The notes under the pieces: model-generated
Seen by the model: only the letters and a program-made list of their open reading frames with translations
The model's database searches: none
Told to the model about the DNA's origin: nothing
Assembly: GCA_963835685.1 (NCBI GenBank)
Contig: CAWIGI010000010.1
Span: forward strand, 186,001-250,000
DNA from: DATAGF01 sp963835685
Lineage (GTDB): Bacteria > Actinomycetota > Thermoleophilia > Miltoncostaeales > Miltoncostaeaceae
Direction: 5' to 3'
Length of the DNA stretch: 64,000 nucleotides
Position numbers and translations under genes: made by a program
In this document: in pieces, positions 49,654 to 57,900 of the stretch
Layout: each line of letters starts with the position of its first letter
Numbering within the stretch: the first letter of the stretch is position 1

Positions 49654-50354
49654 CGGATCGCCTCGGCCAGCCGCTCGACGGCGCGGTGGAGGGGTCGGCG
49701 GCGCCCCGACGACCATCGCCCGCCGCTCAGCTCGGCCCCCTCCCGGCGCGCCCACGGCAGCTCGCCGACGACGTTCGCCGAGAGCGCCCTGCCGAGGGCC
49801 CGGGCGCCGATCTCGCCGCGCTCCGGGCCGGCGCTGACGACCACGGCGCTGCGGGCGTCCGCCCCTCGCGCGGCGAGCGCGTCGAGGAGCCGGCGCGCCC
49901 GCCGCGCCCCGGCGAGCGTGGGCGGGCAGACGATGAGCACGCCACCCGAACGCTCGGCCGCCGCGAGGCCGGCCCGCCCGAGCCCGGCGCCGGCGTCGAC
50001 GACGACCTGCCCGTCGCCCGCCGCGGCGTCCACCAGGCGCGCGAGCCCGCCGTCGTCCCACGCCTCCGCCGCGCCCGGCAGGCCCGGCCCGGGGAGGAGC
50101 GAGACGCCGGAGGGGTGCGGGAAGGCGACCGCCCGCAGGTGGCCGGCATCGATCTCCCCGGCGACTGGGGCGAGCGCGGCGATGGTGCGGTCGGCCGGAA
50201 GCCCCCAGGCGCCGGCGAGGTCGCCCCGCTCCAGATCGAGCTCGATCAGCCACGGCCGCGCCCCGGCGGCGGCCCAGCAGAGCGACAGCGCCCCCGCGAC
50301 CAGGCTCGCGCCGCAGCCGCCCGCCGCGCCCGCGACGACCAGGGGCCCGGTCAC
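49650..50354 (-). CDS. tadZ: TadZ/CpaE-like P-loop protein
   Basis: This MinD/ParA-like protein localises Tad pilus machines. It begins VTGPLVVAGAAGGCGASLVAGALSLCWA. The deviant Walker A GGCGAS lacks the signature lysines (usual GGVGKST/GKTT), so ATP binding may be weak, as reported for some TadZ proteins. It has LIELDLERGDLAG, VVVDAGAGLGRA (Walker A' and B-like) and VVVSAGPERGEI. Length is 234 aa with no receiver domain at the N-terminus. GTGA overlaps with cpaB and ATGA with tadA. Confidence 0.72.
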   Translation of the reverse strand: MTGPLVVAGAAGGCGASLVAGALSLCWAAAGARPWLIELDLERGDLAGAWGLPADRTIAALAPVAGEIDAGHLRAVAFPHPSGVSLLPGPGLPGAAEAWDDGGLARLVDAAAGDGQVVVDAGAGLGRAGLAAAERSGGVLIVCPPTLAGARRARRLLDALAARGADARSAVVVSAGPERGEIGARALGRALSANVVGELPWARREGAELSGGRWSSGRRRPLHRAVERLAEAIR

Positions 50355-51025
50355 GGCGCCCCGGCCGCGGGCGGCGGCTCCGACCCCGCCTCGTCCCGGG
50401 GGCGCGCGAGCAGGCGGACCTCCCGGGCGAAGTTCAGCGCGGCGGTCACGCGCAGGGCCTGCGCCGAGGTGACGCGCAGCAGCGCCTCGCCCGCGCCGCC
50501 CAGGCCACCGTCGGGCGCCGCCTCGGCCGTCGCGAGCACCTCTGCGTCGGCCACGACGACCCGGGTCAGCCCGGCCGGTCCCTCGCCGGTCGACGCGACG
50601 ACGTCGACGCGCGCGCCCGGCGCCAGTCCCGCCGCCCCGCCGGCCGCCGAGAGCGGGACCGCGACGGCCCGCTCGCCGGGCGCCAGCGGGGCGGCCCCCG
50701 TGCCGGGCGCGCCGCCGAGCGCCGCCTGGGTGAGCGGCTCCCCCGCCGACACCGGCGCCGCCGTGCGGCGGCCGAGCGCCTGGTCGACCGAGGCCAGGAG
50801 CCCCTCCAGCCGGAGGCCGGCGGGCACCGGCGCCGGGACGAGCGCCTCGGAGGCCACCGCGTCGTCGATGAGCAGGCCGGGCGGCAGGGAGGCGCGCGCG
50901 ACGAGCACCCAGCCGCCCGCATCCGGCTGGGCCGCCGCGCGCAGCGTGAGAAGGACCGCGAGCAGCCCGGCGGCGCCGGCGAGCGCCGTCCAGAGGGCCC
51001 CGCGGCGCCGCCGGCCCGCGATCAC
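50351..51025 (-). CDS. cpaB: CpaB/RcpC-like SAF-domain pilus protein
   Basis: The GTG at 51025 gives a basic start and one helix (ALWTALAGAAGLLAVLLTLRAA). A SAF-type domain follows (VLVARASLPPGLLIDDAVASEAL, SAGEPLTQAAL) with the later RAVAVPLSAAGGAAGLAPGARVDVVA and VRLLARP. This is the family pattern for CpaB/RcpC, which helps outer or exported parts of the Flp pilus. Length is 224 aa. A longer reading from 51118 is possible but would overlap the gene before it by ~97 bases; the GTGA overlap at 51025 is the rule in this operon. Confidence 0.75.
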   Translation of the reverse strand: MIAGRRRRGALWTALAGAAGLLAVLLTLRAAAQPDAGGWVLVARASLPPGLLIDDAVASEALVPAPVPAGLRLEGLLASVDQALGRRTAAPVSAGEPLTQAALGGAPGTGAAPLAPGERAVAVPLSAAGGAAGLAPGARVDVVASTGEGPAGLTRVVVADAEVLATAEAAPDGGLGGAGEALLRVTSAQALRVTAALNFAREVRLLARPRDEAGSEPPPAAGAP

Positions 51026-51567
51026 GGCGCCGGCGCGGCCAGGCCGGCGCCGCAGCGCCCGCAGGGCCCCCCGGGCAGGCCACCGCCGGCGCACCGGCCG
51101 CACGGGCGCCATGCGCACCCGGCCCAGCGCGCGAGGACCCCGGGCCGCAGCGCCGGCATCCGCACGCTGCCGGCTCCGACGGGCCGCCGCGGCAGGACCG
51201 GCGCCGACGCCGCGCCGGCCAGGACCTGCAGCCGCCGCGCCGGGCCCGCCGCGAGCGGCGCGAGCCGGCCCGCCATCGCGACCACCCAGGCGGCGGCGTC
51301 CGCCTCGCCGGGCAGGCGCACGACCTCCCGGCCCATGACCCCGGCGAGCGCGGACAGGGCCCGCGCGCCCGGGTCGTCGGCTGCGGGGCGCGCGAGCACC
51401 ACGGCGTCGGGGCCGGCCCGCTCGAGCGCCTCGACCACCTGGTCCGGGTCGAGGTCGGCCCAGCCCGCTCCACGCCGCGCCCGCCTGCGCGGGACCACGA
51501 CCATGCCGTCGAGCGGCGGGCCGCCCAGGGCCGCGGCCAGCCCCTCCTCGACGACGAGGGCCGTCAC
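51022..51567 (-). CDS. Unrecognised protein with C-terminal zinc-ribbon-like Cys pairs
   Basis: The first ~130 residues look like a small alpha/beta fold (VTALVVEEGLAAALGG, MVVVPRRRAR, DPDQVVEALERAGPDAVVLARPA). The end has Cys pairs CGRC and CGRC, with an extra Cys before (CAWRPCGRC...PCGRCGAGL), which could bind zinc. Length is 181 aa. It sits between the histidine kinase and cpaB, coupled by GTGA on both sides. This order suggests a regulatory or assembly role in the pilus system. I do not recognise the family. Confidence 0.55.
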   Translation of the reverse strand: MTALVVEEGLAAALGGPPLDGMVVVPRRRARRGAGWADLDPDQVVEALERAGPDAVVLARPAADDPGARALSALAGVMGREVVRLPGEADAAAWVVAMAGRLAPLAAGPARRLQVLAGAASAPVLPRRPVGAGSVRMPALRPGVLARWAGCAWRPCGRCAGGGLPGGPCGRCGAGLAAPAP

Positions 51568-52244
51568 GCCGCCCCGCGATCGTCGCGGGCGTCCTCGAGC
51601 AGGGGCAGCGCGAGCCGGAACGTCGCCCCGCGGCCCACCGGATCGAGCGTGAGGCGGCCGCCGTGGCGCTCGGCGAGCTCGCGCGCGATCGCGAGGCCGA
51701 GGCCGCGACCGGCCCCCCGGGATGCGGTGCCGCGGTCGCCGGGACGGAAGATGCGCTCCCGGTCGCCGGGTGGGACGCCGGGGCCGTCGTCGGCGACGCG
51801 CACCTCGCCCCACCCGGCGCGGCGCCCCGCGGTGATCCTCACCTGGGACGCGCAGTGTCGCAGCGCGTTCTGGACGAGGTTGTCGAGCGCCCGGCGCAGG
51901 TCGTCGGCCGCCGCGGTGACCGTCGGCGGCAGGCCCCGGACCTGCGCGACGACCCTGACGCCCCGCCCGGCGCCGACGGCGCGGTGCCGCTCGGCGACGG
52001 ACGCGGCCAACGCCGCCAGGCACACCGGCCCGCCCGGAGTCGCCGTCCCGGCCGGGCGCCGCGCGACGCGCGCGAGGCCGTCGAGCCCGGCGGCCAGACG
52101 GAGCGTCTCGGCGTCGATGAGCTCGAGCCCGGCGCGCCGCTCGTCGTGGGGCTCGTCCCGCGCCAGGGTCGCGCAGACGCCCCGGATGACGGTGAGCGGC
52201 CCGAAGAGGTCGTGGACCAGCCGGTCGAGGGCTCCGTCGGCCAC
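51564..52244 (-). CDS. Soluble sensor histidine kinase
   Basis: A short HisKA-like segment contains LVHDLFGPLTVIRGV with phospho-acceptor His11. The ATPase domain follows: RALDNLVQNALRHC (N box), VRVADDGPGVPP (G1), FRPGDRGTASRGAGRGLGLAIARELAERHGG (F/G2 boxes). Length is 226 aa. There is no sensor or membrane segment, so input must come from a partner. It follows its response regulator by one base and probably controls the tad operon it belongs to. Confidence 0.85.
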   Translation of the reverse strand: MADGALDRLVHDLFGPLTVIRGVCATLARDEPHDERRAGLELIDAETLRLAAGLDGLARVARRPAGTATPGGPVCLAALAASVAERHRAVGAGRGVRVVAQVRGLPPTVTAAADDLRRALDNLVQNALRHCASQVRITAGRRAGWGEVRVADDGPGVPPGDRERIFRPGDRGTASRGAGRGLGLAIARELAERHGGRLTLDPVGRGATFRLALPLLEDARDDRGAA

Positions 52245-52245
52245 C

Positions 52246-52974
52246 TCAGGCCTCCTCCGGGAGCAGGCGGTAGCCGATGCCCCAGACGTTCACCACCCAC
52301 CGCTCGCCGCCGCCACCGGCCGCGAGCTTGCGCCGCAGGCGGCTGGCGTGGCTGTCGACCGTGCGCGTGCGCCCCGCCGCCCGGTAGCCCCAGACGTCCC
52401 GGAGCAGCTCGCCCTTGGTGAGCACGCGGCCCGGGTCCCTGGCGAGGGCTGACAGGAGGGCGAACTCCTTCGCCGACAGGTCGAGCACCCGCCCGCCGAG
52501 GGTCGCGCGGCGGGCGTGGCGGTCGATCGACAGCGCGCCGACGCGGATCTCCTCGCGCAGGGTGGCCCCGCGCGAGCGCCGGATCAGGGCGCCGAGCCGG
52601 GCGAGCAGCTCGGGGTAGTGGAACGGCTTGGCGACGTAGTCGTCGGCGCCGCGCTCGATGCCGCGCACCGCCGCGTGGGGGCTCGTGTCGCCCGACAGGA
52701 GCAGGATCGGCATCCCCGGGTCCCACGGGTCGTCCGCGCCGCCCTCGCGGATCGCCGAGATGAGGTCGAGCCCGCTCATGCCGGGCAGACCGACGTCGAT
52801 GACCGCGGCGTCCGGGTGCCCGCCGGACAGCAGTGCCACGGCCTCCTCGGCCGAGGTCGCCGAGAGCGGGGCGAACCGGTCGGCGATGAGGTTCTCAGAC
52901 AGGAAGACGCGCGTCGGCGCGTCGTCCTCGACCAGCAGCACCGACGGGACGACCCCGCCCACCCCGAGCGGCAT
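52246..52974 (-). CDS. OmpR-family response regulator
   Basis: Receiver domain with VLLVEDDAP, phosphorylation site Asp60 in AAVIDVGLPG, a Thr/Ser in LLLSGDTSP and a Lys in DDYVAKPFHYPEL. The C-terminal winged helix has LDLSAKEFALLSALARDPGRVLTKGELLRDVWGY and TVDSHASRLRRKL, the OmpR/PhoB recognition helix. Length is 242 aa. A good ribosome site (GGGGAGG) precedes the ATG. It is the first gene of the nine-gene two-component/tad operon. Confidence 0.92.
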   Translation of the reverse strand: MPLGVGGVVPSVLLVEDDAPTRVFLSENLIADRFAPLSATSAEEAVALLSGGHPDAAVIDVGLPGMSGLDLISAIREGGADDPWDPGMPILLLSGDTSPHAAVRGIERGADDYVAKPFHYPELLARLGALIRRSRGATLREEIRVGALSIDRHARRATLGGRVLDLSAKEFALLSALARDPGRVLTKGELLRDVWGYRAAGRTRTVDSHASRLRRKLAAGGGGERWVVNVWGIGYRLLPEEA

Positions 52975-53106
52975 GACCCCACCTCCCCTCCTCGCGGCCG
53001 CCGCGCCCGGGCGGCGTGGCGGTGTGCCCCCTCAGAGGCGGCCGGCGGCGCGTTCTCTCCCCCCGGCGCGGCGCAGCTCGACCGCTCGGAGCGGGAAAAT
53101 CGTGGA

Positions 53107-53982
53107 TCAGGCGGCGAGCAGCCCGGCCAGCGACGCGAGCGCCGGGCGCTCGCGCGCGACGAGGTCCTCGGCGGTGAGCCGCAGCGCCTCCAGGTTCGCC
53201 GGGCTCGCGTCGTCGAACTCGCGCGCCGCCCCGAAGCCGAGCGGCGTCTGCACGCGGGTGTAGCGCTCGCCGAGGGCGCGCTGCAGCGCGTCGCGCACCA
53301 GCTCGGGGCCGGCCGCGGTCGCGAGCCCGACGGCGTCCGGGTCGTCGGTCCCCTCGGCCGGCGGCGCGACGCCGGTGCCGAGCGACACCAGCACGACCTC
53401 CTCGCCCGCCCCGAGGGCCAGCGCCTCCGCGTACGCCACCAGGGCCGGGTCGTTGGCGATCAGCCCGCCGTTGACGCACGAGCGGGCGACGCCGTCGGCG
53501 CCCGTGTGGGCGACGGGCGGGAACACCCCGGGAAGGGCCGCCGACGCGAGCGCGGCCCGCACCATCGGGGCGTCGCCGACCGGGCCCGGGTCGAGGCCGC
53601 CGCCCCGGAACACGACCGGGCGCCGGCCCTCCGCATCGCAGCTCACCACGAGCACCGGACGCAGCGCCGCGGACAGGGCGGTCGCGCCCAGCCGCGCATG
53701 CAGCTCGGCCTCGAGCGGCGCCGGGTCGCGCTCGGCGTCGGGATCGCCGCCGTCGGCGAAGATCGCCGGGCCGCGCTCCAGGTAGAGCCCGCCCAGCTCG
53801 CGCGCGGTCTGGGGAGCGGGACGGGTGAGCCCGAGGGCGAGGATGGCGCCGGTGGAGGTCCCGGCGATCACGTCGAACAGCTCGTGGACGCGCCGCCCCG
53901 CGAGCTCCTCCAGCGCCGCCAGCACCGTCGCCGGGATGATGCCGCGCACCCCGCCGCCGTCGATGGCGAGCGCCCGGATCAG
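53107..53982 (-). CDS. Patatin-like phospholipase with Asn at the catalytic Asp position
   Basis: The glycine-rich oxyanion loop is AIDGGGVRGIIP (residues 6-17), and the nucleophile Ser43 is in GTSTG. The second dyad residue should be Asp in DGG/DGA; here the segment reads CVNGGLIANDP with Asn172 (codon AAC, one base from GAC). Asp to Asn in the Ser-Asp dyad normally kills lipase activity. The fold is otherwise complete at ~291 aa. The start is probably CTG 53982 within a CTGA overlap with the DUF192 stop, since no ATG or GTG precedes the conserved AIDGGG strand. Patatins serve lipid turnover or anti-phage defence. Confidence 0.82.
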   Translation of the reverse strand: MIRALAIDGGGVRGIIPATVLAALEELAGRRVHELFDVIAGTSTGAILALGLTRPAPQTARELGGLYLERGPAIFADGGDPDAERDPAPLEAELHARLGATALSAALRPVLVVSCDAEGRRPVVFRGGGLDPGPVGDAPMVRAALASAALPGVFPPVAHTGADGVARSCVNGGLIANDPALVAYAEALALGAGEEVVLVSLGTGVAPPAEGTDDPDAVGLATAAGPELVRDALQRALGERYTRVQTPLGFGAAREFDDASPANLEALRLTAEDLVARERPALASLAGLLAA

Positions 53983-54356
53983 CCGGCCGCCCCCAGAGCG
54001 AGCCGGGCGCCGGGAGCGAGGCCGGCGAGGGCACCGGGGCGGCACTCGACCACGGCGCGGGCGCCCCGCGCCTTCGCGATCCGCCACGGCGGCATCGGGT
54101 CCACGACCCGCAGCACGCGCCCCCCGGCGTCGAGGAAGGCGCAGCCGATCGGCGCCCGCAGCGCCAGGGTGTGGACGCTGCCGCAGGGCTCGAGCCAGAG
54201 GGCCTCGTCGGGCGCGAGATCCGGTGTGCCGAGCAGGCCCACGAGGCGCGACGCGACGGACGCCGCGCGGTAGCAGCGCGCCGCGATCACGCGGCCGGCG
54301 CCGTCGCCCAGGGGCCGCGGCGGCCCCGTCAGGCGGTCGATGCGCAGGGCCCCCAT
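53979..54356 (-). CDS. DUF192 family protein
   Basis: The family pattern is clear: RLVGLLGTPDLAPDEALWLEPCGSVHTLALRAPIGCAFLDAGGRVLRVVDPM, followed by a C-terminal strand pair with ALAGLAPGARLAL. DUF192 proteins are small beta-barrel-like domains often found near Tad pilus genes and in envelope loci; function is unknown. Length is 125 aa with no signal peptide. It is divergent from the orphan gene at 54423 and couples to the patatin through CTGA. Confidence 0.8.
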   Translation of the reverse strand: MGALRIDRLTGPPRPLGDGAGRVIAARCYRAASVASRLVGLLGTPDLAPDEALWLEPCGSVHTLALRAPIGCAFLDAGGRVLRVVDPMPPWRIAKARGARAVVECRPGALAGLAPGARLALGAAG

Positions 54357-54409
54357 CGAGGTGATCGTGCCACGCTGGACGCGAGGGTGGGCGTCCGGGG
54401 GGGCGTTGG

Positions 54410-54415
54410 TAGGCT
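54410..54415 (+). promoter_or_regulatory. -10 element TAGGCT of the orphan gene at 54423
   Basis: TAGGCT ends 7 bases before the ATG, matching the leaderless TA(G/C)NNT pattern used elsewhere here. Confidence 0.45.
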
Positions 54416-54422
54416 GGACCCC

Positions 54423-54900
54423 ATGGCGGCCGGTCATGGGCTCTCGCCCGCGTATTCGAGCGGAACCGACTTCAATGTGGAGGCGGCCGGCGTGAGCTTC
54501 GGCTTCAGCGCCCGCGACTTCTCCGAGCGCGTCGGCCAGGCCGCCGTGCACCTGCGGCTGCGTCGAGCGCGACGACCTCGGGTCGGCCGAGGTCGAGGAC
54601 CTGGTCGCGCTCGCCGCCCACGGCTCGGTCCCGAGCCCGGCGAGCCCGCTCGCCGAGCACGTCGAGCGGCACCGCCAGGTGCTGTTGGGCGGCGGCGAGG
54701 ACCTCGTGCACTGGCTCAGGCGGCTCGTCTTCCGCGGCGCGTGGATCGACACCCAGATCGCAGACGGCCGGATCCAGCCGGTGTTCGAGGAGAGCCGGGG
54801 CGGCTTCAGCTACCGGCGCGCCGCGACGGGGGCGCCCATCGCGACGGACCCTCCCCTCCCCGACTGGTCGACCGTGGCCTACGGAGGCCCCGGAGCCTGA
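54423..54900 (+). CDS. Orphan protein with one frameshift
   Basis: The first ~45 residues (AAGHGLSPAYSSGTDFNVEAAGVSFGFSARDFSERVGQAAVHL) are in frame with the ATG. The rest (VERDDLGSAEVEDLVALAAH, then LLGGGEDLVHWLRRLVFRGAWIDTQIADGRIQPVFEESRGGFSYRR) is in another frame. The join lies near 54555-54565. Restored length would be ~158 aa. The second part has a helical pattern and a conserved-looking WIDTQ segment, but no family is recognised. The total of 478 bases is one over a multiple of three, so a single indel explains it. It is monocistronic. Confidence 0.6.
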
Positions 54901-54964
54901 CCGGCGACCAGCGCCGGGGTGCGTTGCCGGGCCGGGCGCCGTTGGGTCATGCTTGCCGCGCCAG

Positions 54965-57900
54965 ATGGAGATCCGAACCCTGGGGCCTTTCGAGGTCCTC
55001 GACGGCGGCGACCCTGTCTCCCTCGGAGGCCGCAAGCAGCGGGCCCTGCTCGCCGTGCTCGCGCTCAGCCCCGGGCGGGCCGTGCCGGTCTCGCGGCTGG
55101 TCGACGACCTCTGGGGCGAGGAGTCCCCGGACACCGCCGCCAAGATGGTCCAGATCCACGTCTCCCAGCTGCGCAAGGTGCTGCCGCCGGGGGTGCTGGT
55201 CACGCGCGCGCCGGGGTACCAGCTCGACGTCGCTTCCGAGCAGCTCGACGCCTTCCGGGCGGAGGAGCTGCTGCGCCGCGGCCGCGAGGCCCTCGCGGGC
55301 GGGGACGCGCGCGCGGCATCCGAGCGGCTCACCGAGGCGCTCGCGCTCTGGCGGGGCCCGGCCCTCGCCGAGTTCGCCGAGCCCTTCGCCGCGCCCGAGG
55401 CCCGGCGCCTCGAGGAGCTGCAGGTCGCGCTGACGGAGGAGCGGATCGAGGCGGAGCTGGCCCTGGGCCACCACGCCGAGGTCGTCGGCGAGATCGAGGC
55501 CCTGATCGCCCGCCAGCCGCTGCGCGAGCGCCCGCGCGGCCAGCTGATGCTCGCCCTCTATCGCTCCGATCGTCAGGCCGAGGCCCTCGCGGCCTACCAG
55601 GAGGCGCGGCGCGTCCTGTCGGAGGAGCTGGGCATCGATCCCTCATCCGCGCTCCGCGAGCTCGAGCGGCGCATCCTGCAGCAGGACCCGGGCCTGGCGG
55701 CCGCCCCGCCGACGGCCGCTCCGCAGCCGCGGCTCGAGCCCGCGCGGGGGCGGAGCCCGGGAGCCGTCGTCGGCCGCGAGGCCGAGCTGGCCGAGCTGCG
55801 CGGGCACCTCGCCGCGGCCGCGAGCGGCGAGCCGCGCTTGGTCGTGGTCACCGGCGAGGCCGGCGTCGGCAAGACCACGCTCGTCGAGGCCTTCCTCGCC
55901 GGCGCCGGCGCCGGCGACGGGCCGCTGGTCGGGCGCGGCCAGTGCGTCGAGCAACACGGGTCGGCGGAGGCCTACATGCCCGTCCTCGAGGCCCTCGACG
56001 GCCTCAGCCGCGCGCCCGGCGCCGAGGGGGTTGTGCCGCTCCTCGTGGAGCGCGCGCCCACGTGGGTCGTGCAGATGCCGTGGCTCGTCTCGCCCGGCGA
56101 CCTCTCCCGGGTCCAGGGCCGCGTCCTGGGCGCGACGCAGGCGCGGATGCTGCGCGAGATCGTCGAGGCGCTGCTCTCGGCGGCGACCGAGCGCCCGATC
56201 GTGCTCGTCATCGAGGACCTGCACTGGAGCGATCCCTCGACCGTGACGTTCCTGTCGGCGCTCGCCCGCCGCCGCGACGCGGCCCGCCTGCTGGTCATCG
56301 CGACCCTCCGCTCGGCCGACGCCGCCACGCGCGCGCACCCGGTGCACGCCGCCGTCGCCGACCTCGCTCCGAGGGGCCTGGTCGCGCGACTCGACCTCGA
56401 GGCGCTGGGGGAGGACGCGGTCTCGGAGTACCTGAGCGCCCGGGTTCCGGGCGCCGAGCTGCCGGCGGCCGTCGGCCGGGCGCTGCTGGAGCGCACGGGC
56501 GGCAACCCGCTGTTCCTGGAGAAGGCGATCGACTCCTGGGTGGACGACGGCAAGGTCCTCCGCGACGAGCGCGGCTGGCGCGTCGGCGCCGATCCCGACG
56601 AGCTCGCGCGCGGGGTGCCGTCGTCCGTGCGCCAGCTCATCCGCCAGCGGCTCCTGTCCGTCGGCTCGGAGGACCGGCAGATCCTGGAGGCCGCGAGCGT
56701 CGCGGCGCCGGACTTCTCCGCCGCCCTCCTCGCCGCGGCGTGCGAGCGCCCCGTCGACGAGGTCGAGGCGCGCTGCGACGACCTGGCGCGGGACGAGATC
56801 CTGCTGGAGCCGCGGGGCGCCGAGAGCTGGCCCGACGGCACCGTGGCCGGCCGCTTCGGCTTCACCCACGACCTCGACCACGAGGTGCTCTACGAGGACC
56901 TGCCCGCCGGCCGGCGGGCGCGCCTGCACGTCGCCGCCGGCGCGCGGCTGGAGGAGGCGTACGGCGACCGCGCCGGCGAGATCGCGCCGGCGCTCGCGGC
57001 CCATTTCGTGCGCGGCGGCGACGTGCGGAGGGCGCTCCCCCACCTGGCGGCCGCCGCGCGCCAGGCGACCGAGCGGGTGGCCGCGCAGGAGGCCCTCGAG
57101 CTCGCCGACACCGCGCTGGGGCTGCTCGACGGGCTCCCCGAGGATGCGGAGCGCGCGGGGTGGGAGCTCGCCTTCCTGAGCGTGAAGGCGCCGTCGCTGA
57201 TCGCGACCCGGGGCTGGACGTCGGAGGGGGCCGAGGCGCATCTTCGCGCGCTGTCGCGACCTTGCCGTCGACCTGGGGCGGGCCGACGACGCCTCGTGGT
57301 GCAGCTATCAGCTGGCGGCGCTCTACGAGGTGCGGGGCGAGTACCCGCGCTCGGAGGCGATCATGGAGGAGATGGCGGCGGCGCCCGCGCCGCCCGAGGG
57401 GGGCCCGGCGCTCGTCGACTCCCACGAGCTGCTCGCGTGCAGCCTCCTCCACCAGGGCGCCTTCGACCGCGCCCTGGACGTCGCCGAGCGGGGCGCCGAG
57501 GGCTTCGACGAGCTGCCCGGCAACCGCTTCGTGGCGGCCTACGGCGCCGACCCCTGGCTCGCCTGCCACTCCTGGGCCGCGCTGGCGAAGTGGCACCTCG
57601 GCCGCCCCGAGGCGGCGGCCGCGCGCGCGTCCCGCTCGGTGTCCCTGGCCCGGGAGCGCCGGCCTCAGCACGGGCTGGCCAAGGTCCTGGTCTACGCGGC
57701 GGCGGTGGCCCAGAGCCGGCGCGACCTCGAGGCGACCCTGCGGCTCGCCGCAGAGGGCGTCGAGGAGGCCGAGCGCAGGGGCTTCCGCTACTGGACCGCC
57801 ATGGGGAGGATGCTGCGGGGGTGGGCGACCGCGGCCGGCGGCGGCGCCGAGGAGGGGATCGCCGAGCTGCGGCGCGGGATCGAGCTGGCGCGGATCACCG

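Noticed and set aside
50351..51118. Longer cpaB starting at 51118
   Set aside because: It would overlap the Cys-rich gene by ~97 bases. The GTG at 51025 gives the 4-nt GTGA overlap used by neighbouring genes and keeps the membrane helix.
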